Assembly: GCA_017591395.1 (NCBI GenBank)
Contig: WEDG01005593.1
Location: 1-64,000, forward strand
Length of the DNA stretch: 64,000 nt
Direction of reading: 5' to 3'
From: Schistocephalus solidus
Taxonomy: Eukaryota; Platyhelminthes; Cestoda; Diphyllobothriidea; Diphyllobothriidae
Positions 35,518 to 46,148 of this stretch are shown piece after piece; position 1 is the first letter of the stretch; every line of letters starts with the position of its first letter. The position numbers and the translations under genes were made by a program. The notes beneath the pieces are model-generated. The model was not told the origin of the DNA. It did not search any database and saw only the letters and a list, made by a program, of their open reading frames with translations.

Positions 35518-35811
35518 TTCAGAATTTCATAATTTATATTTGGTTAGCACCGGCAAGGCACTTTCTAAGCAAACATTAGTAACGAAATAAAGTTATGGAA
35601 ATTTGTGCAGATAAAATGTACAAATACATAACTTGTCCTGCTATGTCAACAGTTAGCGATGTTTTAAAATTAATGATGAACTAGAAAAATAGGCAGTGAA
35701 AAAACTCCTACCATAAAAATTGGGGCAGAGTTCAATAAGCCTTCATTTTTTAATAGAAGGTAGGAGAAAAAAACTGCTAAGTAAAAAATGGTCAGGTGGT
35801 AGAGTAGCATT
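35518..35811 (-). mobile_element. Nested LINE 3'-end insertion (hairpin copy 2 of 6)
   Basis: The related LINE at 30531-32006 reads uninterrupted across this point (GTCGATATAGACTGCGTGC near 31655). Here about 294 bp intervene between CGATATA and TGCGTGCACC. The insert, on the minus strand, carries the GCAG/T-run/CTCCT hairpin (35777-35693) and ends AACCAAATATAAATT. It is homologous to the insert at 43290-43983. The original GAC at the site is gone and no clean target-site duplication is visible. Confidence 0.82.
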
Positions 35812-36831
35812 TGCGTGCACCGTATTTCCTCTATCGACCACTTCAGTTCAACGTTCTAAACAGTAGAGCAAATTTTTGACGCAGGAACTACCTCTACGGA
35901 AACCTGCTGGACCTTGGAAAGCAGTTGGTTACGTTCTAGGAACTGCATTAGTTGTTGCTTATTTATTTTTTCCATGATTTTGCCGCAAATTGAAGTTAGG
36001 CTGAACGGTCGATAATTGTTTGCAGAGACCCGGCTTCTTCCCTTATAGGGCGGTGTAATCCATGCGGATTTCCAGTCAACTGGTAGACTTCTGGTCTGGA
36101 AGGATGTTTTGAAAAGCGTAGAGAGTGATTTTGCCAGTTCTCTTGCGAGCTCTTTCAACGGCTTCGCAGGTATTTCATCGGGACCCGGTGACTTAGATTC
36201 CTTTAACCCCAAAATTTCCTTGAGGACAGTAGTCTCAGTAAAATGAACAGTCTTGACTATTGTTTCCACTTTGAAGCCATTGGTTAGGTAATCTTTATTC
36301 GTTTCCTTTGTGAAAACAGATTGGAAAAATTCTGAGAGATTATCAGCCTTCGCTCCGTCTTTAGTAAGGTCTATGCCCTCGGTGGTCGTCAGCAGGGGTA
36401 TCGGATCCTTGTTCCGTGTTTTCTGCCTGAGGTTACCGTAAAACAGTTTCGGGTTCACGGTGGCCCGGGTCAGCATGTCCACTTTGAAAGCCCGTCTTGT
36501 TCTAACAATAAGGCCCTTGACTCGATTTCTCTGAATTTTGTACGCATTTAGAAATGCAGGAGTTCCGTCTGTAAGCGATTTTTTCCACAATCTCCGCTTT
36601 TTGTTAACTTCGATTTTTAAAGGCCTGCGTAAGCCATCGTGGTGTGTTGGTTAACCTTTTTCTCAAAATCGGACAGTGATTTTCGATGAGCCTGTGCAGT
36701 ATGTCCCGGAACGTTTCCCAGTCCTCGGTCATGTTTCCAACGAATAAAGGCTCCCACTGAGTTCGCGTGAGTTCGGACCTTATTCCACCGAAATTGCCTT
36801 GCCATATATTTCTTCTGACTGTTGTGGGTTT

Positions 36832-37493
36832 TTATGGTATAGAAAATTGTGAGTACCCCCATCGCAGTACCGCATGGTAACTTTTACCTAGCGGCGGTAA
36901 ACATGACACTTCGTCGATGCTGTCCTGCGACTTCGTGAGAACTATGTTCAGGTAATTGGTCTGTTGTCCTTCGCACACCCTTGTTGGAAAAGTAACATGC
37001 TGTCTGAGAAGAAGCTTTAACGTCGTGCTCAGAAGACAACCGTTAAAGGCTAGATCAGAACTATGTGCGCAAGCCGAGCTCCAGTCGATGTGAGGCGCAT
37101 TGAAGTCACCCATGATCAGGATATCCAACCATGTAGCAATCTTTTCAAGCTCCTCTAGCAGGTAAGCATCGGCTACGGGGTCTCTTCTCAGTGGACGGTA
37201 GACTGTCAGGACATCTAGACTTGATGAACCTGTCACTTTTATGGATAGCCATATCGCCTCGGAAGTAGACACCAGTTTATAAGTTTTGTCTAACACTGTA
37301 AGTTTGCATTTTTCACATATGTGAGTACGCCGCCTCCTTGGCGCTCTTTCCAGTCTTTTCTAACAAGTTGGTAGCCAGCCATAGTTACCTCCCGGTCGTC
37401 CACATGTTGAGACAACCAAGTTTCTGTTAGGGAAATTATATCAGGATATAGATCGCAGACATGATTCTTAAGCTCTTCGAGCTTCGTTAGCAT
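36832..37493 (-). pseudogene. LINE endonuclease domain (two frames)
   Basis: The frames overlap near 37290-37296, so one small frameshift splits a domain that otherwise holds the family blocks TETW, RQGGGVL, VYRPLRRDP, GDFNAPHIDW and the SYHAVL block in place of SDHxVL. The final catalytic His neighbourhood is changed (SDH to SYH), which together with the frameshift points to inactivity. Confidence 0.83.
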
Positions 37494-38117
37494 ACTCTGT
37501 GTACATGAATGTTAGTTTTCGGTTTACCCGGGAAGTGCTTACGGTCAGGCGCGAGCGCCCGTTTACTGGGCCGACAGCGTGGTAATCTGGAACGGGCCTC
37601 TCTAGGGAGAGAACATTGGACGATGGATCACTTGGTTGTTGTATATAACCAAATTTGTTTCCCATTAGCTGAGCCATCGTCTCAGTCCAATGACAAGTTG
37701 ATTGGGTTTTTTCCGCTCCGTAGGTGAGAAATCCTAATAAAAAAACGGCAGAGTTTGAGTTTTTTAACTTAAAGTGCCTAGACAGAATGAGACTGGCTTC
37801 CTGGCTACTGGTCAAGATAACTTTTAGAGGCCTAGGACGTTTTGATTCAGATTGGCTCTCGGGCCATTTTCCAATGCGGAAGGATTTTTCCAGTTCAATC
37901 GACGTATTGGGTTCCAGCATATTGTTCAAAAGTTCATGAAAGTGGTTCATGTCTTCGGAATATCGGTCCACTGGAGTTGTAGCTGTTGATTCAGGTAGTC
38001 CCTGTATTATGAAACCTTTTTTCTGTCAGTGGCATTTGTTGTACCTACGACGCTATCTTCTACTATCTGGTGGGAAGGTTTTACGTTGCGCACTGTTGAG
38101 GATGAAACTATCAGGGA

Positions 38118-39055
38118 ACTATCCTAGGTCCTCTCCTATTTCTTATATACATTCACGACTCATCCTCTATATCAATGTCAGCTAAAACATTTTTATATGC
38201 TGATGACCTAAAACTTGCATTTGCATATAAAAAGCATACAGTAGCTAGTATGCACCGAAAAATTGAAAATGATCTTAAAAAATCTAAGCGAATGGAGTAT
38301 TCAATGGCAAATGCCATTCTCCTCAAGTAAATGTAATCTCCTGACTTTTGGTCCACAAAAACTTCCCCCATAATTTTCAATAATCAGGAAATAACAGAGA
38401 CACCCTCAATAAAAGACTAGGTCTTAGCTATACATATAGTCTTGCTTTATCCCCCAGTCGATGAGGATGATATGATATGGATGGATGGATGGATGGATGA
38501 TATGCATACCTCTCAGACAACCTGCACAAACGGACGAATATTATAGATTTCATCTTTTAAATTTCTACAAAGTTCCAACGTTTCCCTATAAATGTACTGG
38601 CTTGAAGAGAAGTTATCGAAAGCAACGCGTATGCTCGCCAAGTCGTCTTTTTAATTCTAATAAGTCGGCAGACTCCACACTGGAATCGACTGCACTCGCG
38701 TCTGATTGGAAGTGCTTATCCCTTCAAACCGACCGCAGACGTTTCTACCTCAGTCCAATGAATACTCTCAAACGTCTATAACAGACGATTTTTGACCCTA
38801 ACAATTCCTACCCAGATACATTTGTCCCCATTCTGTATAGCTGTTTTATTTTCAAATTGTGCTATTTCTAAACCTTGGAAGTCAGGTTTTTTGCTTAAAA
38901 CAAACTTTTCATTTCAAACACAGCTATTTAAGCATTCAAGCAAAACAAAGCTAAAGTTGTAACTGAAAAGAGGAGTTTCTTTTAGGTTTTTTCCTGTGTT
39001 CAAAGGATTTGAGGGCACTTAAGAAGTGCCCAATGAATAAACCTATTTATTGTAA
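38118..39055 (+). mobile_element. LINE fragment: RT palm, C-terminus and 3' UTR (third subfamily)
   Basis: Plus strand. LGPLLFLIYIHD and LYADDLKLAF lie at 38128-38220, with further RT to about 38445. A (GGAT)n run follows at 38479-38498, then a C-terminal frame to the stop at 38779-38781 (DRRRFYLSPMNTLKRL). The 3' UTR ends with a perfect hairpin GGGCACTT-aag-AAGTGCCC (39013-39031) and AATAAACCTATTTATTG. Relatives of this tail are at 52726-52840 (minus) and 54303-54415 (plus). It abuts the truncated 5' LTR of the Gypsy element. Confidence 0.8.
38479..38498. repeat. (GGAT)n microsatellite
   Basis: Five tandem GGAT units lie within the LINE fragment, in the region between the YADD block and the C-terminal frame. 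Confidence 0.9.
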
Positions 39056-39179
39056 CTATCATCGGTCATTTTTTAACATCCATTTAACGTTTTGTAGTTG
39101 AGACACACATTTCCCCCCCTTAGGTTTAGTTTTTTGTACACATTTGTTCTTAGTAATTTTAATCCTCGTTTACACTACA
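39056..39179 (+). repeat. 5' LTR remnant of Gypsy element
   Basis: The last 124 bp match the end of the 3' LTR (46020-46148): shared blocks are CATTTCCCC, TTTTTGTACACATT, CCTCGTTTACA and a terminal TTACA. The LTR start is missing. A LINE 3' end lies directly upstream. The two LTR ends differ at many of about 75 alignable positions, so the insertion is old. Confidence 0.85.
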
Positions 39180-39183
39180 AAAG

Positions 39184-39194
39184 TGGTGACCCCG
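39184..39194 (+). promoter_or_regulatory. Primer-binding site complementary to tRNA-Trp 3' end
   Basis: TGGTGACCCCG lies 5 bases after the LTR end and is the complement of the CGGGGTCACCA 3' terminus of eukaryotic tRNA-Trp. tRNA-Trp priming is characteristic of CsRn1-type elements. Confidence 0.75.
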
Positions 39195-39226
39195 TTTTTC
39201 TATCATTACGCAGCAAATCACTTTCT

Positions 39227-39993
39227 ATGACCGACACTGAAATTAACATAGACTTTCTTGACATCAACACCCTCTCTTTCAAATTGCCCTAATTTATTTC
39301 GAGCAACCCCCGCGTATGGTTTAGGCAGACCGAGGCCATCTTCTCGACACGCCGTATCTCCAGTGAATGCAGGCGTTATTCATACGTAGTGCAATCACTT
39401 CCCTTCTATGTTGCTGTTGATTTTGAGGATCTCCTTGATCCGATTTCTGATGAGGAGCCATACATGCGGTTGAAGGACTCTGTAATTTAGTGTGTGGCCA
39501 AGTCGGCAATCACATGCTACATGAGCTTTTCACGCAGGTTGAACTCGGTGACCAAATGCCTTACCAACTAATGTGACACATGCTTTCTTTGCTTGCTGGT
39601 CGTCTTATGGATGATGCAAGTTTCAGAGAGATCTGGCTTGATAAATTTCCCCTTCCCATGCAGCAGGTATTGACTATGTTCGACACGTTCACCTCATTAG
39701 AGAAACTAACCATTCATGCAGATCGAATCATGAAATGCTTCCCTGGTGATACCGCATGTTCTAGTCATAAACAGAAATCGGTCTCCACGTCAGGATCCGA
39801 TAATTTTGGCACTTTTGCTCATGAAAGCACTCTAAAGCCAGAACGTGACACTCCATATGTGGAATTGCCACCGTGCTGTTGCATCTTTTGACGGGCCGCA
39901 CCATCATCAGGCCATTTGCAAGCGCCAAATAGCGTGCGCAGCAGTGACTATGAAGACTTAAAGGACACATTACGCCTCTTATGCACGCAAGTC
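39227..39993 (+). pseudogene. Gypsy gag (broken)
   Basis: The frame starting at ATG 39227 has one early stop (39293). It then reads SSNPRVWFRQTEAIF, RYSYVVQSLP, VDFEDLLDPISDEEPY. After another stop it continues with ELFTQVELGDQMPYQL and RHMLS-type LSLLAGRLMD, then FREIWLDKFPLPMQQVL. This is the capsid-region layout of flatworm CsRn1-like Gag proteins. The zinc-finger part resumes after the LINE insert, at about 40695. Confidence 0.8.
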
Positions 39994-40598
39994 GATTTTG
40001 CAACCCTGACAATAATCTCTCGGTTCAGTTGATGATCGGTGCGGGTTCTGATGGTTTGACCTCTTTGTTGGTGGACTATGCAGTCAGCAAGGTCGCATCT
40101 CGATGATGATCTCGTGACCTCTACTGTCCCCTCTTCATTTTGACCCTGTTGTTCACGAGGAGTTACTCCTCTCTCACCTCCACTGGTGGTTATAAACAGT
40201 AGCTCTGAATGCTATATTTTCTCTCACCCGACAAGGAGCGTTGCAAACCCTCATACGTTGTCAGCAACATCACAATACTAACCCATTGCATCTAGCTATT
40301 AATTTTTTAGTGAAGCAGTTTTTTTCTCCTTGTTTTTTTAAATTGGAGGCTCACCGAACTACACCTCCAATTTAACCGTAGGAGTTTTTTACTGCGTACT
40401 TTTCTAGTTCACCGTATGTGCCAAATATTTTTACTGTTGTTCTGAATCGGATATGCTTACCATACTACTCATTTCTGCTATTTGTATGGATGCTCAAATA
40501 GTGTAGCAACTATCCACTTTGTATAAATTTAAACTACGATACTTAGTTTGTAATGATGGGGCCCTCTGAGCCTTAAATAAACAATTTATTTATTTATT
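39994..40598 (+). mobile_element. Nested LINE 3'-UTR insertion (605 bp, hairpin copy 3 of 6)
   Basis: AAGTC at 39989-39993 and 40599-40603 flank the insert as a target-site duplication. The insert matches the 3' UTR of the LINE at 19058-23130 (its plus-strand coordinates about 19058-19665) from CGATTTTGCAA to the TTTATTTATTA tail. It contains the hairpin at 40315-40395 and the terminal GGCCC-tct-GAGCC element. No coding sequence is present, so it is a 5'-truncated integration. Confidence 0.9.
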
Positions 40599-40603
40599 AA
40601 GTC

Positions 40604-41107
40604 AGCACCATGTGTTCCGTCATTAAACATCTTCAGTCAACCAGACGTCAAGCATCTCGACGCCGACGTTCCCAATCACGAGAATGGCAGCCACAGACAC
40701 TTTGCTGGTACCATCGGACCTACGGTGTGCACATTCCCACAGCCACCGCAACAGTTAAACGACAACGCAATCCAGTATCAGCGACGACTGCTACTGGCCA
40801 GTCACCATCCATTCGCCTCTCCTATTTTGCCGATAAGTCAAGTGGTCTCCGTTTTCTTGTCGATATCAGTGTTGCGGTAAGTTTTATCCCACCTTCTAGG
40901 CGCCACCACGTCAAGCCTTTGCAGTTCTCATTACAGATCTCTAGCAGCACCACAATACACACATACGGACAGCAGTCCCTGACTTTTGACCATGGTCTGA
41001 GGCAACGTTTCCATTGGGTCTTGATTCAAGCCGATGTTCAGTCACCTATTATTGGGGCTGATTTCCTGTCGCATTTTGGCCTTGCAGTCGATTTAAAACA
41101 TCGTTGA
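40604..41107 (+). pseudogene. Gypsy Gag zinc finger and aspartic protease (broken)
   Basis: Frame 40610-41107. A basic Arg/Ser-rich stretch precedes LCWYHRTYG, the C-x2-H start of the CHCC knuckle of CsRn1-clade Gag. The later two Cys are not visible in this frame. The protease follows: LRFLVDISVAVSFIPPS, where the expected D-T/S-G triad reads D-I-S, then the hydrophobic IIGADFLSHFGLAVD flap partner block. The triad change implies loss of activity. Confidence 0.82.
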
Positions 41108-41164
41108 CTCATTGATATCGCAACCAAACGTTTCGCTGTTGGTACCGTCACCTCTTAACATTCG

Positions 41165-42540
41165 GTTGGCATACACTCGACTATCCCAAGTTCGCCATTC
41201 ACTGATATTTTGAAGGACTATCCGTCCCTGGCTAAACCTTATCAGTTTACCAAACGAGTGCAGCACACAGTCCAACATCACATCCTTACAAAAGGGCGAC
41301 CCGTTCATGCACATCAACACAGGCTTCATCCAGGAAAGTTACAGATAGCTAAAAATGAGTTCGAGCACAGGATAAATTTGGGGATTATTCGCCGTTCTTC
41401 CAGCCCATGGGCCTTTCTACTGCGCATGGTCCCCAATAAATCGACCGATGATTTGAGGCCATGTGGTGATTATCGCGCTTTGAACAGAGCAATCGTCCGC
41501 AATCGGTATCCCATTCCCCATATTCACGATTTCTCTCACATGTTGGCTGAGAAGACCATTTTCTCCAAACTAGATCTCGTGAGAGCACATCGTCAGCTAA
41601 CCGTCGCTGACGAAAACATCCCCAAGACCGCCGTGATGACGCCCTTTGGTTTAATCGAATTTCTTCGCATGCCCTTCGGCTTGCGTAATGTGGCCCAATC
41701 CTTCCAGCATTTTATCGATGAGGTCTTGCGAGGTCTTCGTTTACGTTTGTCTATACTGACGACATACACGTCACAAGCTCCTCGCCAGCGGAAAACGCAT
41801 CGCAATTGCGTCCAGTTTTGAATCGTTTCCAGCAACAAAGCTTGCAACTAAACGCTGACAAATGCCTTTTTGGCGTTGATTCTCTTGATTTCCTCGGTCA
41901 TTACGTTGACCAGCATGCAATCACACCACTTTCAGAGAAGGTGCAAGGCATGTTGACTTTTCCGGCTCCCAAGACCCTTACACAGCTGTGACATTTCATT
42001 TGCCTTATCAATTACCACCGACGTTTCATCCCCAACTGTGCGTCAACACTGGCTCCCTTGACTGATCTTTTGAAGTTGAAAGCCAAGCCGATTGAACTTT
42101 AACCGATAGCTCACTCAGCTTTTGACGTAGTCAATAAAACCCTCACTGATGCAACCATTCTGCACCATCTCAACTCTGATGCTTTACCCAGTTGATTTTG
42201 ACCACTGATGCCTCCAAAAGTGCTGTCGGTGCAGTATTGCATCTACAGGTGAATAACCAATTGCAGCCCTTGGCTTTCTTTTTACAGAAACTACAACCAG
42301 CGCAGACTCAATACAGTATTTTCTCTAGCGAGCTCATTGCTATATATCTGGCTATTCGTCATTTTTTCCACCTTTAGAGGGAAGAGATTTTCGGTTTCAT
42401 ACCGACCACAAACCTCTCAATTATGCCTTCAAAGTCAAGCCAGATTGTTACGCTCTCAGAGAAGTGTGTCACATTGACTACACTTCGCAGTTTACTGATG
42501 ATATCCGATACGTCCGAGGCAGCTACAACGTCATTGTTGA
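41165..42540 (+). pseudogene. Gypsy reverse transcriptase and RNase H (broken)
   Basis: The main frame 41210-41821 has the blocks [50 protein letters not shown] and [18 protein letters not shown] lies just past a frameshift (about 41755). Then LNADKCLFGVDSLDFLGHYV (41806-41991). RNase H begins LTTDASKSAVGAVLHL (42192-42377) with the usual D-A-S start, then FHTDHKPL at about 42390. At least five stops or frameshifts separate the pieces. Confidence 0.87.
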
Positions 42541-44430
42541 TGCATTATCCACACCGGACATCAACACCCTGTCATCCAAATTCGACCTGACGAAGCTTGC
42601 AGACCTCCAACAAGAAGACGATTCCATTCCTAACCTGCGTTCATCTAATAATCTGCAGCTCCAAGATGCACCACTTCCAGCATCACCAGATACGATTTTA
42701 TGCGACTGGTCCAAGGCACTCCCTGACCTGCTGTTCCACTGTTCTACCGTAAAGTAGTGTTTGACAATTTTCACTCTCTGTCACATCCCGGCATTCACGC
42801 TGGTCGCTAAAAAATTGCTACTCGCTTTTTCTAGCACTGCAATTTGGACTAGGAAATGTCTAGGGTGCCAGAAAAAAAGTTCATCGCCATACCTTTTGCC
42901 CACCGAGCACATTTTCCGTTCCGCACGTTCGATTCCATCACGTCTACTTAAACTTAGTTGGGCCGTTACCACCTTCACATGGGCACACACATATTCTCAT
43001 AGCAGTCGAACGTTTCACGCGATGGCCAATTGCAATTCCGATACCAGATACCTCAGCAGAAAATATCACCATGGTCTTCCTGAACCACTGGATTGCCCAT
43101 TTTGGTGTGCCAGCCACCAGTGTCACTGACCGTGAAAGCCAAATTTCAATCTAGTCTCTTCCGTGAGTTCACTAAACTGCTCAGGTTCACGCACATCATG
43201 ACCACAGCATATCTTCTTGCTTCCAACGGCCTTGTAGAACGCCTGTACCGTCAACTCAAGACAGCACTGATGTTTTACTCAGTCGAACTAGTCTATCTAC
43301 ATTCAAGGGTAGACTGTAACTCTATCTTAACACTGATTATATTAACCTTTTATTTTCCTCATATTTTTCGAGCAGCTTTCTCCGTGACGCGGAGAAAGGA
43401 CCATCAGGGATTTAAGTGACCTTATTGGAAACTATTTTTTCTCTACCTCGAGTTCCCCAGGAACCATGACGTCTCCTTATACCCCCATTTATTCAAAAGA
43501 TGAGGTCATTCGGACGTACACAGTCTAAAATTCTCCCGTTTCATTGGACCCTTAACAGCATCAAAATTCAATTCTGGATCCTAAGATGCTGAGGCCTCAA
43601 GTTCACTCATGCCTTTCGCAAGATTTTGTTTCGTGCGCCTAAGTGATCAGGAACGAACAATATCGGCGTTTCATTATCTAATTCTGAAATGCTACTGAAG
43701 TTTTAGCCTAATCTTAGCAGTTTTTTCCCCCATCCTCTATTCGAAAATAAAGGCCTTTTGAACTCTGCCTCTATTTTAAAAGAAGAGGTTTTTTCACTAT
43801 CTATTTTCTAATTCACACTTAATTTCAAAACATCGCTACCTATTGCCCTAACAAGACAGGTTCTGCCTACATTATTAAATATTTTTACATTTTATCTGCA
43901 CACTGTCATAATTTTATTTCTTTACTAATGTTTGTTTTGAAAGTGCATTTCCGGAGCCAACCAAATATAAATTCTAAATTGTAAACTGCGTGGAGTGACA
44001 ACCTAACACTAGTACTTTCGGGTATTCGATCAGCTGTCAAGGAGAACATTCAAAGCACTGCGGCTGAACTTGTAAATGGTACACCTCTTCACCTGCCGGG
44101 CGAACTTTTTCAGTCCTCCACTGTAAGCACGAGCATCTCAAAGATTTGCTTCCAACAATGGAAACAACGCATGTCTCAAATGCGCCCAAGTCCAACTAGC
44201 CTGACACCCAAACACGTGTTTGTGCAAGACGACCTCAAATCGGCTCCATTCGTTTTCGTTCGGCACGATGCAGTTCGCAAGCCTCTTTGTTACCCTGAAG
44301 ATGGCCTTTACAAGGTTCTTCAACGGATGAACAAGTATTACATCATTCATTACACTAAAAAGACGGACAGAGACTCCATCAACAGGCTTAAGCCAACCTA
44401 CCTTGAGTGCTTCCTGCCGCCCGTTGTTCC
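42541..44430 (+). pseudogene. Gypsy integrase (broken, split by a LINE insert)
   Basis: A zinc-binding region with HPGI and CLGCQ (about 42785-42880) is followed by the catalytic core. The first acidic position reads LNLVGPL (Asn for Asp, about 42950), then TDRESQ (about 43125) and NGLVERLYRQLK (43235-43265, catalytic Glu). After the 43290-43983 insert it resumes with WSDNL, GIRSAVKEN and LHLPGELF (about 43991-44110). A GPY/F-type C-terminal module runs from HVFVQDD to INRLKPTYLE (44212-44406). The substituted catalytic residue and frame breaks show loss of function. Confidence 0.83.
43290..43983 (+). mobile_element. Nested LINE 3'-end insertion (694 bp, hairpin copy 4 of 6)
   Basis: AACT at 43286-43289 and 43984-43987 flank the insert. 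It contains a short inverted repeat CTTTCTCCG/CGGAGAAAG (43376-43398), the shared hairpin (43717-43800) and an end reading AACCAAATATAAATTCT. The last 290 bp are homologous to the insert at 35518-35811. No polymerase coding is recognisable. Confidence 0.85.
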
Positions 44431-44570
44431 ATTCAATCCCCCGCACCATCACCACCCAATCCACCCACTTCAGTTCCTCCCACTCAATCTTCACACTCGG
44501 CCACCCAACCCACCAATTTTGCTACTCATTTTTCACCACAATGCATTTTATCTCATTCTGGTAGACATAT

Positions 44571-45554
44571 ATCATATTCTAGTAGTCTTAATCTGTCGGA
44601 GCACTGCGCCCTGATTGTCTCTAAAGCACGCCAAACCACTGGGTTTATTCTCAGAAATTTTAAAACCCTCAATATTAGGACCAGCATTTATAAAAAATAT
44701 GTCAGACCTAGTCTGGAATACTGCTCGTTTCTATTTAGCCTTCTGCACGCGAGTGAACGGAGGAAGATAGAATCAGTCCAGCACTTCTTTACTAAAAGAC
44801 TTATTACTTCAGAGCACAGAAACCTGTCCTACCAACAACGCTGTGAGCTTACAAGCCTCGACCCGTTGTGGCTTCGTAGATTACAGAAGGGACTATTTTT
44901 ACTGTTCAAGCTTTTTAAACGGTTTTTACCTTTAACCCCTTACATCCCTGAGACAGCTCAACCACTGTCGGCACACCAATCATAGAGATGTATTCTTATT
45001 TCTTCCTTTGGCACGCAACGTTAAATACCGTCAGTTTTTTTCGGTAAACGCTATAGCAATCTGGAATAAACTACCCAGAAGTATTAAAATTCAGCAAAAC
45101 TATCCTTTGTTTACGAGAGCTGTAACTATTTTTCTACATTCAGGACACCTTCCACGAATTTTGGGTGCTGATTCTCTGGAAGCTCTCTTCCGTTCAGATG
45201 GCGTCCACGGACTCTGAATCCTATGCCGGACTTCATGCTGAAGGCAATATTGCTGACTCTGCAGTCCGTAATCGGGTTATTCCTCAGTCAACAGCTAGCA
45301 GCCGCTCGCCGGCATACTTGCTGCTAGTACAGAAGACCAGATCCACAACACCGAAAGGAGAAGTACTACACCGTGCACCTGTGTCAACACTTCCCTGTCC
45401 TAAACTTTAATCTGTTCAACAAGCTGCAGTTTTTTCTCCTGAAAAATACTTTAAAGAACGATCAGGAGTTTTTTTCACTGTCAGCTTGACCCCCTACTGT
45501 ATATATCCCTTTTGACCTTGCCTGTAACCTGGCAATAAATAAATAAATAAATAA
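44571..45554 (+). mobile_element. Nested LINE insertion with RT C-terminus (984 bp, hairpin copy 5 of 6)
   Basis: ATAT at 44567-44570 and 45555-45558 flank it, and the Gypsy C-terminal frame is continuous once it is removed. It encodes EHCALIVSKARQTTGF, the thumb block RPSLEYCSFLF and QQRCELTSLDPLWLRRLQKG, then NAIAIWNKLPRSIK (45040-45090) across one frame change. A 3' UTR with the hairpin (45426-45480) and an (AAAT)n tail follow. A sister copy is at 54420-56070. Confidence 0.9.
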
Positions 45555-45654
45555 ATATCCATTTTCCCACCAATCTGAAGGATTTTTTCGTGTAATTTTT
45601 TTGCATTTTTTTATCGAGCGTTTTTTTGTACATCAAACGCTCTGGTGGGGGAGT

Positions 45655-46148
45655 TGTGAAGGTATCTGTAAAATTTAAATTTTCGTATGTTTAATGTTCA
45701 CCTTAACCTTTATGTACGCTTGTTTGTATGTGCTAAAAACAAATACACACAGCGAACTTCAACTAGAAACTGGGCGTCTCCTGTTTTCGCTGCTGCAGTT
45801 CTTCCGTGCTTTCTCAATTGTGTTAATCTGCCTCAATCATTTGCAGTCAATTGCAACGATCGATCTTCATTACTTGATCGCATGCCACTGGAAGTTATCT
45901 CAATTGAACTACTGACTCTCTTCATCGTCCTTGGTGCACAGCTTTCTGGATCAAGTCTAGAGATGTTTACAATCCTCAGCACTTGATACCTAAGAAGGCT
46001 CCGTTTGCATGAGTGTGTATTCTAACTATCCTCCGTCACTTTTTACCGTTCTTTTGTCGTTTTTTTATTAAATACACGCATTTCCCCACTTAGCATTAGT
46101 TTTTGTACACATTAGTTCTCAGTACTTTTAAGCCTCGTTTACATTACA
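45655..46148 (+). repeat. 3' LTR of Gypsy element
   Basis: It starts TGTGAAGG directly after the purine tract GGTGGGGGAG and ends TTACA, which matches the end of the 5' LTR remnant. The length is 494 bp. ORFs inside (45687-45986) are chance. The 3' flank begins AGTCT. The matching 5' flank is lost, so no target-site duplication can be tested. Confidence 0.83.

Larger units (their letters stand above)
34655..38117 (-). mobile_element. CR1-like LINE with ORF1, endonuclease and RT (broken)
   Basis: Minus strand, 5' to 3'. ORF1 remnant (about 38093-37468) with KKGFIIQGLPES, FRIGKWPESQ and KRPRPLKVIL, an RRM-like nucleic-acid-binding segment. Endonuclease in two frames (37493-37290 and 37296-36832) with SLTETWLSQH, QGGGVLTYVK, VYRP, MGDFNAPHIDW. 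RT in frames 36590-35856 and 35310-35038 with SPGPDEIPAK and MFADD. Finally a 3' end at 34655-34730. About 300 bp of C-terminal coding is missing between 34730 and the tail. A foreign 294-bp insert sits at 35518-35811. Confidence 0.88.
39056..46148 (+). mobile_element. Gypsy (CsRn1-clade) LTR retrotransposon, degenerate, with three nested LINE insertions
   Basis: A 5' LTR remnant (39056-39179), tRNA-Trp-type primer site (39184-39194), gag (39227-39993), protease, RT, RNase H and integrase (40604-44430), a C-terminal Pro-rich tail ending at 45594, a purine tract (about 45643-45653) and a complete 3' LTR (45655-46148) are in order. LINE pieces interrupt it at 39994-40598, 43290-43983 and 44571-45554. 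Each removes cleanly to restore the element's reading order. Stops, frameshifts, an altered protease triad and a changed first integrase Asp show it is dead. The absence of an env-like gene is normal for this clade. Confidence 0.9.

Noticed and set aside
39321..39509. Minus ORF within gag, and similar minus ORFs at 41093-41847 and 42523-43126
   Set aside because: They are antisense shadows of the Gypsy gag and pol frames, which carry recognisable motifs on the plus strand.
45687..45986. Plus ORF of 99 codons as a possible env-like gene
   Set aside because: It lies wholly inside the 3' LTR, has no signal peptide or transmembrane pattern beyond chance, and the clade normally lacks env.
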